Assembly: GCF_018919165.1 (NCBI RefSeq)
Contig: NZ_JAHLQM010000006.1
Coordinates: forward strand, 1 to 64,000
DNA from: Amphibacillus sp. MSJ-3
GTDB taxonomy: Bacteria; Bacillota; Bacilli; Bacillales; Amphibacillaceae
Length of the DNA stretch: 64,000 bases
Direction of reading: 5' to 3'
A program made the position numbers and the translations under genes. Shown here piece by piece: positions 26,318 through 34,973 of the stretch. The first letter of the stretch is position 1. Each line of letters starts with the position of its first letter. The notes below the pieces were generated by a model. That model was not told the DNA's origin, did not search any database, and saw only the letters and a program-made list of their open reading frames with translations.

Positions 26318-26453
26318 ATCTAGCACCTACCTAAATTTAGTATTAGTTGACTTGCCCTTTTCCAGTAAAAAAGTTGCCTTTATAACTCTTTTATAGTAGC
26401 CATGTAATTACCCCAACCCTTCTTTCTGCTTTATTCAAACACAATCATAAACT

Positions 26454-26783
26454 TTATTGATGGCTCGCATGATCTATTGTTTGTTTTAAAATATTTATAA
26501 CATGATCATCATCGTGTGAATAATAAAGTGTTGTGCCTTCTCGGCGATATTTTACTAAACGTAAGTTTTTAAGGAAACGCAATTGGTGCGATACGGTAGA
26601 CTGTTTAATATTTAAGGCTTCAGCAATTCCATTAACCGATCGTTCTCGCTCGAATAATAAATTCAAAATTTTTATTCTTGTTGGATCACTTAGTGCTTTA
26701 AAGGTTTGCGATACGATAAACAGTGTTTCTTCATCCAATCCATTTTGGCGGTCTGGGTCTGTTTTCTGCAAATGATCATCCAT
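26454..26783 (-). CDS. ArsR/SmtB-family metal-sensing repressor
   Basis: The 109-residue winged-helix protein has recognition helix sequence [19 protein letters not shown]. Near the C-terminus the pattern D-x-H-x10-H-x2-H (DDH, IDHASH) matches the alpha-5 zinc site of SmtB and CzrA. It should release DNA when Zn or Co binds. A 22-bp palindrome lies 55 bp upstream of its start, so it probably represses itself and the P1B-4 pump downstream. GAGGAG precedes the ATG. A CXCXXC-type alpha-3 site (as in CadC) is not present. Confidence 0.9.
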   Translation of the reverse strand: MDDHLQKTDPDRQNGLDEETLFIVSQTFKALSDPTRIKILNLLFERERSVNGIAEALNIKQSTVSHQLRFLKNLRLVKYRREGTTLYYSHDDDHVINILKQTIDHASHQ

Positions 26784-26837
26784 TATAAATGCTCCTCTTT
26801 GTTAGATTAGATTTTATTTAATCGTTTATTGTATGTG

Positions 26838-26859
26838 TATATGAATATATGTTCATATA
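26838..26859 (-). promoter_or_regulatory. Operator for the ArsR/SmtB-type repressor
   Basis: Perfect arms TATATGAA (26838-26845) and TTCATATA (26852-26859) around 6 bp. The core TGAA-N6-TTCA is the known SmtB/CzrA-type 12-2-12 half-site pair. Confidence 0.82.
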
Positions 26860-26933
26860 TATATGATAAACAATTTAAACAGAGCTGTCAACTTTCTAAG
26901 TTATCCTCGATAAGGGGGGGAATAAATAAAGAA

Positions 26934-26978
26934 TTAAGCTCAAAAGAGGTAGTCGAAGAACATCTCCCTTGAGCTTAA
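26934..26978 (-). terminator. Probable terminator of the MFS gene
   Basis: TTAAGCTCAA (26934-26943) and TTGAGCTTAA (26969-26978), 10 bp, followed on the minus strand by a T-rich stretch. Confidence 0.65.
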
Positions 26979-26997
26979 ATAATCTTTATTGTAGTGT

Positions 26998-27087
26998 AAC
27001 TGTCAGTAAGACTCCCCCTTCAAGCATTCAAAGGAAAGTAGGCATTGTAAGTAGGTGATGGAGTCCCCCAACTGGTTGAAGTTTCAC
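26998..27087 (-). repeat. Intergenic repeat, copy 1 (module order rearranged relative to copy 2)
   Basis: On the minus strand it reads GTGAAACTTCAACCAGT, a G-run, ACTTACAATGC and then TCTTACTGACAGTT. The same modules occur at 32497-32588 in a different order. It abuts the 3' end of the MFS gene. Confidence 0.65.
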
Positions 27088-27092
27088 CTCAT

Positions 27093-28280
27093 TTAATCTT
27101 CTGGTCTTACAGCAAACAATGCTGTTATTGCAGCTATTCCACTTAAAATAGCTAAGGTCATGTAAAGTATCCTTATGTTACCCTCCATTAATGCAACAAT
27201 CGGAGGCCCTGTAGCAACACCCAAGAAACGCATACTACTATATAATGATGTGACAGTCCCGCGAATTTCCTTCTCTATCCCTTCAGTAATTAAGGTATCT
27301 AATGATGGTAAGGAGATACCGATACCCAAACTGGAAATTGATAGTATAATTGTCACCATGGTCAAACTCAAGTGCTTATTAATAAACAATAATGGGATCC
27401 CAATCAGGATATTACCTGTGAAAATCAACCACTTCATCAAAACTTTATTATCCCCTATTTTCTTACCAGAGATATAAGAAGCACCGCAAAGTAGCAGCAA
27501 AGGAATCGCGAGGATAAAACCTTTTATCATTCCATTTATTTGATATTGGTTTTCAAGCATATTGGAAAAGTGAAATAAATAACCGAACAAAACAAACATA
27601 TTGAGTCCACCGATTAAAAAGATTGCGATCAACCAGCGGCCACTTTGCTTAAATACTTTTTTTATGTCTATTAAAAAGTCAGCAAAAGAGCTGTTAGTGC
27701 CTGTTTTGTGTTTGGGTACTTTAACTAAGAAAATGACAAGTAAAAGTGATATGATCGCAAAAATGGGCACAAAAACGAATGGTAGATACCATATAAATAA
27801 AGCGAGTGAGGCACCAATGATTGGGCTTAATACTTTACCAAATGTATTCGCCGTTTCAATAATCCCTAAACTAGCACTTACCTCCTCCTCTTCCTTATAC
27901 ATATCACTCACCGTTGGAATGACAACAGGAAAAGCTCCAGCTGCTCCGATTCCTTGCAAAAAACGACCGAGCAAAATGATTAAGTAAGGCTCATTCATCA
28001 ACCAAGAGGCTACTGCTGCAATCGTTCCACCTATTGCTGTAATGATTAAGCTTGGAATAATAACTTTTTTTCGTCCAAACTTGTCAGACAAGTAACCGGC
28101 AATTGGTATTAATAAAATTGCGACGATCGAATAAATCGTAATGATTAGACTAGATTGGAATTCAGATATATCCAATTCTTTTTCAATCATCGGTAATACC
28201 GGAATCAACATCGAGTTACCAAGTGTCATAACTAGCGGAATTGAAGCCAGGGCTAATAAATCTAATCTCTTTTCTTTCAT
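27093..28280 (-). CDS. MFS drug-proton antiporter-like transporter
   Basis: The 395-residue protein has 12 predicted helices. Motif A is clear in loop 2-3 (GYLSDKFGRKK), and a motif C-like GxxxGPxxGA equivalent lies in helix 5 (FGKVLSPIIGASL). It resembles the DHA1 branch that includes TetA(L), Bmr and YmfD-type exporters. The exported substrate is not predictable. It is a single gene, divergent from mvaA. GGATGATG-type sequence upstream gives a weak ribosome site. Confidence 0.82.
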   Translation of the reverse strand: MKEKRLDLLALASIPLVMTLGNSMLIPVLPMIEKELDISEFQSSLIITIYSIVAILLIPIAGYLSDKFGRKKVIIPSLIITAIGGTIAAVASWLMNEPYLIILLGRFLQGIGAAGAFPVVIPTVSDMYKEEEEVSASLGIIETANTFGKVLSPIIGASLALFIWYLPFVFVPIFAIISLLLVIFLVKVPKHKTGTNSSFADFLIDIKKVFKQSGRWLIAIFLIGGLNMFVLFGYLFHFSNMLENQYQINGMIKGFILAIPLLLLCGASYISGKKIGDNKVLMKWLIFTGNILIGIPLLFINKHLSLTMVTIILSISSLGIGISLPSLDTLITEGIEKEIRGTVTSLYSSMRFLGVATGPPIVALMEGNIRILYMTLAILSGIAAITALFAVRPED

Positions 28281-28439
28281 CTTTCATCATCCATTCTTCT
28301 ACATTTAAATACTGTAAATATTTTGAGCTTAAAACCTATTTTCATACCTATAATGGGTTTGTAAAAAAAGATTGTGGTACAATGTATGGCATATCATTGA
28401 TTTTAAATCAATATATACATATGGATCAGGAGGATAATG

Positions 28440-29738
28440 ATGAGAAAAAGTAAATTAGATAGATTTTATCAACGAACAATTGATGAACGGATTGAAGCGT
28501 TAATAGCTGAAAACTATCTTGAAGATCAGTCGATTGCTGAATTTAAAGATTCCCTCATTTTGCCTGCAGAAGTTGCTAATCACATGATTGAGAATCAAAT
28601 TGGAACATATCATTTACCATTAGGTTTAGGACTCCATTTTTTGATTGATGGTAATGAATACCTTATACCGATGGCCACCGAGGAACCTTCAGTTATTGCT
28701 GCTGCATGTTTTGCGGCAAAAACGATTCGACGTGCTGGTGGATTTACGACAGAAGTTAGCGAACGTGTGATGATTGGTCAAATTGCTTTGAAAGATATAA
28801 AGGATAAAGTTAAAGCCATTGATGCGGTCAAAGCAGCGGAAGAAGAAATCATCACCATTGCAAATGAAGCACATCCTTCAATTGTAAAACGTGGTGGTGG
28901 AGCTTGTAATATAAAGCTCCGTTGGATCGACGAGGACATAGAACAGGATACACCTTCCTTGCTTGTTATCCATTTGCATGTTAAAACCTTAGAGGCAATG
29001 GGTGCAAATATCATTAATACGATGGTTGAAGCTGTTAAACCTTATCTTGAATCCATTACTGATGGAAAAGCAATCATGGGGATTCTGTCAAATTATGCAA
29101 CAGAATGTTTAGCGACTGCAAGATGTCATATTCCTGTTGATATTTTAGCACGCCATGGATTATCAGGTATCGAAGTTCGCGATAGAATAATTGAAGCGAG
29201 TCAATTCGCGATAGCGGATCCTTACCGAGCAGTGACAAATAATAAAGGGATTATGAATGGAATCGATGCTTTAGTGATTGCAACCGGGAATGATTCAAGA
29301 GCAATTGAAGCGGGTGCCCATGCATATGCTGCACGTTCTGGCCAATATCGCTCGTTATCAAAGTGGACGAAAGCGGATAATGGTGATCTATTAGGAGAAC
29401 TATCGCTCCCTTTACCGGTTGGAACAGTTGGTGGATCAATTAGTATTCATCCCGGAGCAAAATTCACTCACCAAATCCTTGGTTTTCCAGATGCCAAGCA
29501 ATTAGAGTCGATTATTGTCTCACTTGGATTAGCACAAAATTTCGCTGCTATTCGTGCCCTTGTCACAGATGGCATCCAAAAAGGTCATATGGCCCTTCAG
29601 GCAAAGTCACTGGCCATTAGTTCAGGGGCAACTGGCGATGAGATTCAAAAAGTAGCTAGAGCTTTAAGAAGAGAAAAACATATGAATTTAAAGACAGCTA
29701 GAGAAATCTTGCTTAAATTACGCGAAGATGATCAATAA
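28440..29738 (+). CDS. mvaA: Hydroxymethylglutaryl-CoA reductase, class II
   Basis: Catalyses HMG-CoA to mevalonate. The 432-residue soluble protein shows class II motifs: EEPSVIAAACF near residue 81 with the catalytic Glu, EAMGANIINT near 184, NNKGIMNG near 270 and GHMALQAKS near 380 with the catalytic His. Length fits bacterial class II enzymes. ATG 28440 is preferred to the adjacent ATG at 28437 because of AGGAGG spacing. Mevalonate synthesis genes mvaS and thiolase follow at once, so the role is biosynthetic. Confidence 0.93.
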   Translation: MRKSKLDRFYQRTIDERIEALIAENYLEDQSIAEFKDSLILPAEVANHMIENQIGTYHLPLGLGLHFLIDGNEYLIPMATEEPSVIAAACFAAKTIRRAGGFTTEVSERVMIGQIALKDIKDKVKAIDAVKAAEEEIITIANEAHPSIVKRGGGACNIKLRWIDEDIEQDTPSLLVIHLHVKTLEAMGANIINTMVEAVKPYLESITDGKAIMGILSNYATECLATARCHIPVDILARHGLSGIEVRDRIIEASQFAIADPYRAVTNNKGIMNGIDALVIATGNDSRAIEAGAHAYAARSGQYRSLSKWTKADNGDLLGELSLPLPVGTVGGSISIHPGAKFTHQILGFPDAKQLESIIVSLGLAQNFAAIRALVTDGIQKGHMALQAKSLAISSGATGDEIQKVARALRREKHMNLKTAREILLKLREDDQ

Positions 29739-29774
29739 GATGACTTTAAAATCATGATTATAAGATGAAATAGC

Positions 29775-29809
29775 AAAACCGATTTTGAGTCATTTTCAAA
29801 ATCGGTTTT
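29775..29809 (+). terminator. Terminator of mvaA (probably also mvaS)
   Basis: A perfect 14-bp stem AAAACCGATTTTGA (29775-29788)/TCAAAATCGGTTTT (29796-29809) between convergent genes. Confidence 0.88.
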
Positions 29810-29845
29810 CTGATTAGGTATTTTCCAAACAGCTTTGTGAACTTA

Positions 29846-31018
29846 TCATTGTTCTTTATTTATATATTGGCGCATATGATCTTTGATTCCAGCAAAACAA
29901 ATGGGTGCTGGGTCATTGCTTATGTCGAATTCAATATTACCTATTCCATTTGGAATGGTATCCATAAAGACTTTCTCATATTGTTCAACTGATATCTTTT
30001 CACGAGCTTGGAGCATCTGCTGATGTTGTTCAGTAAACAAATGATCACGATAGTTTTTTTGTAAGATTCCTGTGAAAAATTCTCCCACAGAACCAGATCC
30101 GTAGCTAAATAATCCAAGCCTTGCACCTGCTTTTAGTTCCGTGTCCTGTTCTAATAATGAAATTAAATTTAAATATAAGGATCCCGTATAAATGTTACCA
30201 ACAATTTCATTATAATATTTCCCAATATTAAATTGTTTTATTAATCGTTCTTGTTCCTGTTCCGATTCATTCTCAAGGATTGATTTCAATGCTTTCAAGC
30301 CCATCTTTGTATAAGGCATATGAAATAAAAGTCCATCAAATGCTGCAAGAGTTACCTGGTTTTTTTCCTTATAGGCGGTAAAAAGATCTTGAAATAGCTT
30401 GATATATTGTATGACAGATAATTTTCCATGAACAAATGCTTCTTCAGAATACAAAGGCCGCCAGAAATCCATCACATCCTCTGTTTTATAAACGCTTTGA
30501 TCTTCTATCACCATGACTTTCGGATCGCGCGTAATAAGCATAGCAACTGCCCCTGCACCTTGCGTAATCTCGCCACCAGTATTCAATCCATATCGTGAAA
30601 TATCTGAGCTGAGGACAAGCACTTTACTATCTGGGTTAAGTGCGATATGCCCCTTGGCTATTTGAATAGCAGCTGTTCCACTATAACAAGCTTGTTTCAC
30701 TTCGATTGAACGACAATATTCATTCAATCCAAGTAATTGATGAACATAGACTCCAGCCGCTTTTGAATGATCAATCCCTGATTCTGTTGCAAAGATCACA
30801 TAATCAATTGCGTCAATATCCTCTTGATCGAGTATACTCAATGCAGCATTTGCCGCTAAAGTAACGGCATCTTGTGTTTTTGGAACGACTGCCATTTTAT
30901 CCTGGCCAATTCCGATTTTAAATTTCCCGGGCTCGACACCACGAGCAATAGCTAAATCTTCAGTATCTATGTACATATGCGGTGTATAAAAACCTATTTT
31001 GTTAATTCCTATTTTCAA
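29846..31018 (-). CDS. mvaS: Hydroxymethylglutaryl-CoA synthase
   Basis: Condenses acetyl-CoA with acetoacetyl-CoA. The 390-residue protein places the nucleophile at Cys111 (VKQACYSGTAA) and the general base at Glu79 (FATES), exactly the numbering of characterised Gram-positive enzymes, which supports the TTG start at 31018. AAGGAAG lies 7 bp before it; a GTG at 31027 sits too close to that site. It is divergent from the thiolase gene and convergent with mvaA. Confidence 0.93.
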   Translation of the reverse strand: MKIGINKIGFYTPHMYIDTEDLAIARGVEPGKFKIGIGQDKMAVVPKTQDAVTLAANAALSILDQEDIDAIDYVIFATESGIDHSKAAGVYVHQLLGLNEYCRSIEVKQACYSGTAAIQIAKGHIALNPDSKVLVLSSDISRYGLNTGGEITQGAGAVAMLITRDPKVMVIEDQSVYKTEDVMDFWRPLYSEEAFVHGKLSVIQYIKLFQDLFTAYKEKNQVTLAAFDGLLFHMPYTKMGLKALKSILENESEQEQERLIKQFNIGKYYNEIVGNIYTGSLYLNLISLLEQDTELKAGARLGLFSYGSGSVGEFFTGILQKNYRDHLFTEQHQQMLQAREKISVEQYEKVFMDTIPNGIGNIEFDISNDPAPICFAGIKDHMRQYINKEQ

Positions 31019-31239
31019 ATCGATCACTTCCTTTTTATAATGGTTGACTGTAAATTCTATTATGAGTTTAAATATATTATATTCCCAATTAATACTTTAA
31101 CATGAATGAATTGAATTCACTAATGATTAATTTTTTTAATTTCAACAACCCTCTATTTTTATATGTAATAAATGATTAAGTTTAAAAAATCTGTTAAAAT
31201 GAAAAAAGTAACTTCTAAATAAAAGAAAGGAGTTTATTT

Positions 31240-32418
31240 ATGGAAGATGTTGTAATCGTAAGTGCTGTCCGAACGCCAATTGGTAAATTCGGTGGTTCTT
31301 TAAAGGATCAAACAGCACGAATGTTAGGTACATATGTTGTCAAAGAAGCGATTAAACGTGCAAACTTAACACCTCAGGATATCGATAGTGGTATTTTTGG
31401 TAACGTCCTACAATCTGGAACTGGTCAGAATCTTGCTCGTCAAATTCTAATAGATTCAAACGTTCCATATGAAGTGCCGGCCATGACAATCAATGAGGTA
31501 TGTGGATCTGGTTTAAAAGCTGTAATTCTTGGTGCTCAGCAGATTCAATTAGATCAAGCTGAAATCGTTGTTGTTGGCGGTGTTGAGAGTATGAGTAATG
31601 CCCCACATTTGATCTCAGATTATCGATGGAACCAGTCAATTGATGATAAACAATTGATTGATTCAATGATCAACGATGGTCTAACTGATGCATTCTCTCA
31701 GAAACATATGGGGATCACCGCTGAAATCCTAGCTGAAAAATATAATATCTCTCGTAAAGAACAAGATCAGTTTGCAATGGAATCTCAACATAAAGCTGAA
31801 CATGCTCAAGCAACAGGTCGTTTTATTGATGAAATTGTTCCAATCCCTGTAGAAAATGAAACAGGTGAGACCTTCCTATTTGATCAAGACGAATATATTC
31901 GAAAAAACGTTAATTTGAAGGATTTGGCAAAGCTTCGTACACCATTTAAGGAAGGTGGGACAGTAACAGCTGGTAATGCATCTGGAATCAATGATGGTGG
32001 CGCTGCTCTAATCTTGATGAAAAAATCCATCGCCGAGTCCCGTGGCATAAAGCATTTAGCAACGATTAAACAATATGCAGAAGTAGGAATAGATCCCAAT
32101 TACATGGGCTACAGCCCCTACCACGCCATCAAAAAATTAATAGATAAAGCTCAGCTTGATATAAACCAAGTTGACTTATTTGAAATCAATGAAGCCTTCG
32201 CTGCTCAAAGTATTCCTGTGATACGTGATTTAGGTATTGATCCGCTTAAAGTTAATGTTAATGGCGGTGGCATTGCGCTTGGTCACCCGATTGGCGCTTC
32301 TGGAGCAAGGATTCTTGTTACACTTCTTCATGAAATGAATAAAACTAATAATAGGTTAGGAATCGCTAGTCTTTGCATCGGTGGTGGATTAGGTCTGTCG
32401 ATGCTTGTAGAACGTTAA
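31240..32418 (+). CDS. Acetyl-CoA C-acetyltransferase (thiolase)
   Basis: Makes acetoacetyl-CoA from two acetyl-CoA. The 392-residue enzyme has the acyl-accepting Cys88 (INEVCGSGLKAV), GGGIALGHPIGASGAR near 345 and the second Cys in SLCIGGGLG near 380, all standard for biosynthetic thiolases. Its position next to mvaS and mvaA suggests it feeds the mevalonate pathway rather than fatty acid breakdown. AAAGGAG precedes the ATG. The 221-bp divergent region holds the promoters for both genes but no clear operator. Confidence 0.92.
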   Translation: MEDVVIVSAVRTPIGKFGGSLKDQTARMLGTYVVKEAIKRANLTPQDIDSGIFGNVLQSGTGQNLARQILIDSNVPYEVPAMTINEVCGSGLKAVILGAQQIQLDQAEIVVVGGVESMSNAPHLISDYRWNQSIDDKQLIDSMINDGLTDAFSQKHMGITAEILAEKYNISRKEQDQFAMESQHKAEHAQATGRFIDEIVPIPVENETGETFLFDQDEYIRKNVNLKDLAKLRTPFKEGGTVTAGNASGINDGGAALILMKKSIAESRGIKHLATIKQYAEVGIDPNYMGYSPYHAIKKLIDKAQLDINQVDLFEINEAFAAQSIPVIRDLGIDPLKVNVNGGGIALGHPIGASGARILVTLLHEMNKTNNRLGIASLCIGGGLGLSMLVER

Positions 32419-32496
32419 GTCAGCGACCGTTTACTAAAACACCCTATTTCTTCATTTCTGACAAAATTTAAAATGGAGAATGTCCGTTGATCTCCC

Positions 32497-32588
32497 ACTT
32501 ACAATGCTTAAATTCCTAGGAATTCTTGAGGTGGAAATCTTACTGACAGTTGCCCTGCGATAAAGTGAAACTTCAACCAGTGGGGACT
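32497..32588 (+). repeat. Intergenic repeat, copy 2
   Basis: Modules in order: ACTTACAATGC (32497-32507), TCTTACTGACAGTT (32538-32551), GTGAAACTTCAACCAGT (from 32565) and GGGGACT. Copy 1 at 26998-27087 has the last module first. The two may derive from a tandem unit or a hairpin element. Confidence 0.65.
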
Positions 32589-32665
32589 GAACCTATAGGA
32601 TCTAGGTTATGCAGACCTTACCATAGAACCTGCTAGATTTAGTCTGACTTCCCCTGTCCCCACTG
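32578..32665 (+). repeat. Structured intergenic element with a closing stem and two inner stems
   Basis: CAGTGGGGAC (32578-32587) pairs perfectly with GTCCCCACTG (32656-32665). Inside lie AACCTA (32590-32595)/TAGGTT (32603-32608) and CAGAC (32612-32616)/GTCTG (32642-32646). This gives a three-way-junction-like fold in a 430-bp non-coding gap. No coding frame was found in 32419-32848. Confidence 0.6.
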
Positions 32666-32690
32666 ATTGGGACCGGATCTGGGACTACGT

Positions 32691-32746
32691 TTACTCGTCC
32701 CACCGGAAACATTTGCGGTTACTCGTCCTACCGAAAACATTTGTTA
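32691..32746 (+). repeat. Two tandem 28-bp units
   Basis: TTACTCGTCCCACCGGAAAC starts the first unit (32691-32718) and TTACTCGTCCTACCGAAAAC the second (32719-32746). A decayed third start follows. The purpose is unknown; they directly follow the structured element. Confidence 0.7.
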
Positions 32747-32848
32747 CTACCACTCGGACTTTTCTAACTGTTGATCAACTACTTATCAATCGAGGTTCTG
32801 CTAACTGATTGAAACGGGGATCTTCCAATCAGTTAATCCGACGTAAAG

Positions 32849-32885
32849 GAAGAAAGCGATAAGTTACTATAATATCGCTTTCTTC
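32849..32885. terminator. Bidirectional terminator between thiolase and ogt
   Basis: A perfect 13-bp stem GAAGAAAGCGATA (32849-32861)/TATCGCTTTCTTC (32873-32885), followed by TTTTA. Confidence 0.85.
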
Positions 32886-32887
32886 TT

Positions 32888-33403
32888 TTATCTATGATTA
32901 AATTCCAGATCAATTAATGCTTGTTTTAATGGTAAACCTGCCCGAAATCCTGTTAATTTTTTATTCTTCCCTATCACACGATGGCAAGGAATAAGGATAA
33001 GCAATGGGTTCTGCCCAATTGCTCGGCTAACTGCTCTAACAGCAGTTGGACGGTTAATGGCTGCTGCAAGTTCACTATAGCTGATTGTAGTCCCATAAGG
33101 AATATCTTGTAAGGCATGCCAAACTATTTTTTGAAAAGTTGTTCCGTACAAATCAATTGGGATCGTAAATTTTGTTAATTGTCCTGCAAAATACTCTTTT
33201 AACTGCTTTATTTCTAATTTGAACATTTGTTCGTCCTCAATGATTTGGTAGTTTGTAAATGTCTTTTTTAGCCAAGAGACATGGAACTGATTTGATTGAT
33301 CAATTGTAGTTGTTATTAGCGCTAAGCCTTGATTCGTCTTGTATAAAGTAAATGAATGATTCTCGTGAATGAATCTTGTCTGATAAAGAAGTTTCTTTTG
33401 CAT
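32888..33403 (-). CDS. ogt: Methylated-DNA-protein-cysteine methyltransferase
   Basis: Suicide repair enzyme removing O6-alkyl groups from guanine. The 171-residue protein has the active-site signature LILIPCHRVIG near residue 138 and the DNA-binding helix TISYSELAAAINRPTAVRAVSRAIG before it. Length is that of Ogt. The ATG at 33403 is preferred to a start 12 codons upstream because an AAGGGTTGG site lies just before it. It is a single gene. Confidence 0.9.
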   Translation of the reverse strand: MQKKLLYQTRFIHENHSFTLYKTNQGLALITTTIDQSNQFHVSWLKKTFTNYQIIEDEQMFKLEIKQLKEYFAGQLTKFTIPIDLYGTTFQKIVWHALQDIPYGTTISYSELAAAINRPTAVRAVSRAIGQNPLLILIPCHRVIGKNKKLTGFRAGLPLKQALIDLEFNHR

Positions 33404-33616
33404 GATACCAACCCTTATTTTTTTATTAAAATGATACAAGCAGTTAATCTTGACAAAGATCCGCTGGCTTCCCTCTTATCATTGAATGGGTTGCCTAACA
33501 GTTAGGATATTCGAATGGAATCATTACCTGTAGATCTCCTCACTAAGGATATTTAATCTAGCTTCGACAAAAGTAGTACAGGTCTAACTAGATCGGGATA
33601 TGAAAAAAAATTAAAA

Positions 33617-33670
33617 AACCCGCAATTTATCATCTTCAATTAAATCATCATTTATGATAAAAAGCAGGTT
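33617..33670 (-). terminator. Terminator of the chromate transporter pair
   Basis: AACCCGC (33617-33623) pairs with GCAGGTT (33664-33670), with inner ATTTATCAT/ATGATAAA; the minus strand continues ATTTTTTTT-like. Confidence 0.7.
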
Positions 33671-33677
33671 GATCCTG

Positions 33678-34253
33678 TTATCCAAATTTAAATAAAATTC
33701 CAATTAACGCTGATAAAGCAATAAATAAGACAGGATGCAGGTCTTTAAAGTATCTGTGTCGCATAACTAGAAATAAAATGATTGCCAGGCTTAAAGACTT
33801 CCAATTGATAAAGCCGATCCAATCATTGGCTTCAACTAAACGAGACAGGTCAAATAAATCAAGCCATACAACAGAGAAACCTGATGCGGCTATTAGTGCA
33901 GTTGAAGCGGGTCTGAGACCATAGAATACAGATTCAACATAATTATTTTCTCTAAATTTAGTTAAAAAACGTCCAATAATCAAAATAATAATAATTGAAG
34001 GTGAAACTAGACCGATTGTAGCTACAATCCCACCAATTGCCCCACCATTTAAGTGTCCGACGTATGTTGCCATATTGATCCCAATCGCTCCTGGCGTTGA
34101 TTCTGAAATCGCAATCATATCAGCTAGTTGTTCATATGTATACCAACCTGTTCGATCCGCAATATCATATAAGAATGGTAAAGTAGCTAATCCACCACCC
34201 ACAGCAAATAAACCAGCCTTAAAAAATTCATAATAGAGTTGTAAATAGATCAT
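33678..34253 (-). CDS. Half-size chromate transporter (CHR family), second subunit
   Basis: The 191-residue membrane protein has one CHR domain with about five to six helices. It shows FFKAGLFAVGGGLATLPFLYD at the start and ESTPGAIGINMATYVG near residue 50, the family signature. Short-chain CHR proteins work as pairs, as Bacillus subtilis YwrA/YwrB do. The start codon overlaps the stop of the upstream partner by 4 bp, so both are translated together. Function is inferred as chromate or sulfate-like anion efflux. Confidence 0.88.
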   Translation of the reverse strand: MIYLQLYYEFFKAGLFAVGGGLATLPFLYDIADRTGWYTYEQLADMIAISESTPGAIGINMATYVGHLNGGAIGGIVATIGLVSPSIIIILIIGRFLTKFRENNYVESVFYGLRPASTALIAASGFSVVWLDLFDLSRLVEANDWIGFINWKSLSLAIILFLVMRHRYFKDLHPVLFIALSALIGILFKFG

Positions 34254-34795
34254 CCTTGCCGTCTCCCTTCTTGTGATTTAGCTATTACCCCGATAAACCC
34301 AGCCAAAACAATGAATAGAACTGGAGATAGTCCAGTAAAGACGGAAAGGGTGAAAACGAGAATAAAAATCAATAAGCCGATCTTATCAACAATTGAATTC
34401 TTCCAAAGTTTAATAACAGCATTTAATATAAGTACATAAACACTGACCCGTATTCCAGCAAAGGCATGTTGTAGGATAGGCGAATCTGAAAAGTTCTTCA
34501 TAAAAATAGCAATAATCGAAATGATAATATACGAAGGAAAAACCAAACCAAGTGTAGCGATAATCCCACCTAGGGTCCCTTTTTGTTTCTGTCCGACAAA
34601 TGTTGCAGTATTTACTGCTATAATCCCTGGTGTTGTTTGACCAATCGCAAAATAGTCAACCAGTTCTTCATCTGTCACCCACTTTTTTGTTTCAACAACC
34701 TCTCTTTGAAGGATGGGTAGCATTGCGTAACCTCCACCAAAGGTGAGCAATCCAACTCGACTAAAGGTTAAAAATAGCTCCATTAATATCTTCAA
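34250..34795 (-). CDS. Half-size chromate transporter (CHR family), first subunit
   Basis: The 181-residue partner has FSRVGLLTFGGGYAMLPILQRE at residues 11-32 and IGQTTPGIIAVNTATFVG near 51, matching the other half. The two subunits probably insert with opposite topology to make one transporter. AGGAGGA lies before the ATG. No regulator gene is adjacent, and no full-length ChrA is present. Confidence 0.88.
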   Translation of the reverse strand: MKILMELFLTFSRVGLLTFGGGYAMLPILQREVVETKKWVTDEELVDYFAIGQTTPGIIAVNTATFVGQKQKGTLGGIIATLGLVFPSYIIISIIAIFMKNFSDSPILQHAFAGIRVSVYVLILNAVIKLWKNSIVDKIGLLIFILVFTLSVFTGLSPVLFIVLAGFIGVIAKSQEGRRQG

Positions 34796-34901
34796 ATTCT
34801 TCCTCCTCTTAAAAATCTCTTCCCAATTAAATCTATATGTATCTTACGGACTAAGATTATTTTTGTCAAATCATTTCACAATAGACTTGTAAAAAGCCAA
34901 G

Positions 34902-34932
34902 GGGCCACTCCCATATAGTTTGAGTGTGGCCC
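34902..34932 (-). terminator. Terminator of the YndM-like gene
   Basis: GGGCCACTC (34902-34910) pairs with GAGTGTGGCCC (34922-34932), one base bulged; the minus strand then reads TTGGCTTTTTAC. Confidence 0.7.
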
Positions 34933-34973
34933 ATCTTTTAACTTTTTTATAATTTTATAATAGGTTTAGCTTG

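Noticed and set aside
32691-32746. CRISPR-like repeat
   Set aside because: Only two directly adjacent units with no spacer and no cas genes nearby.
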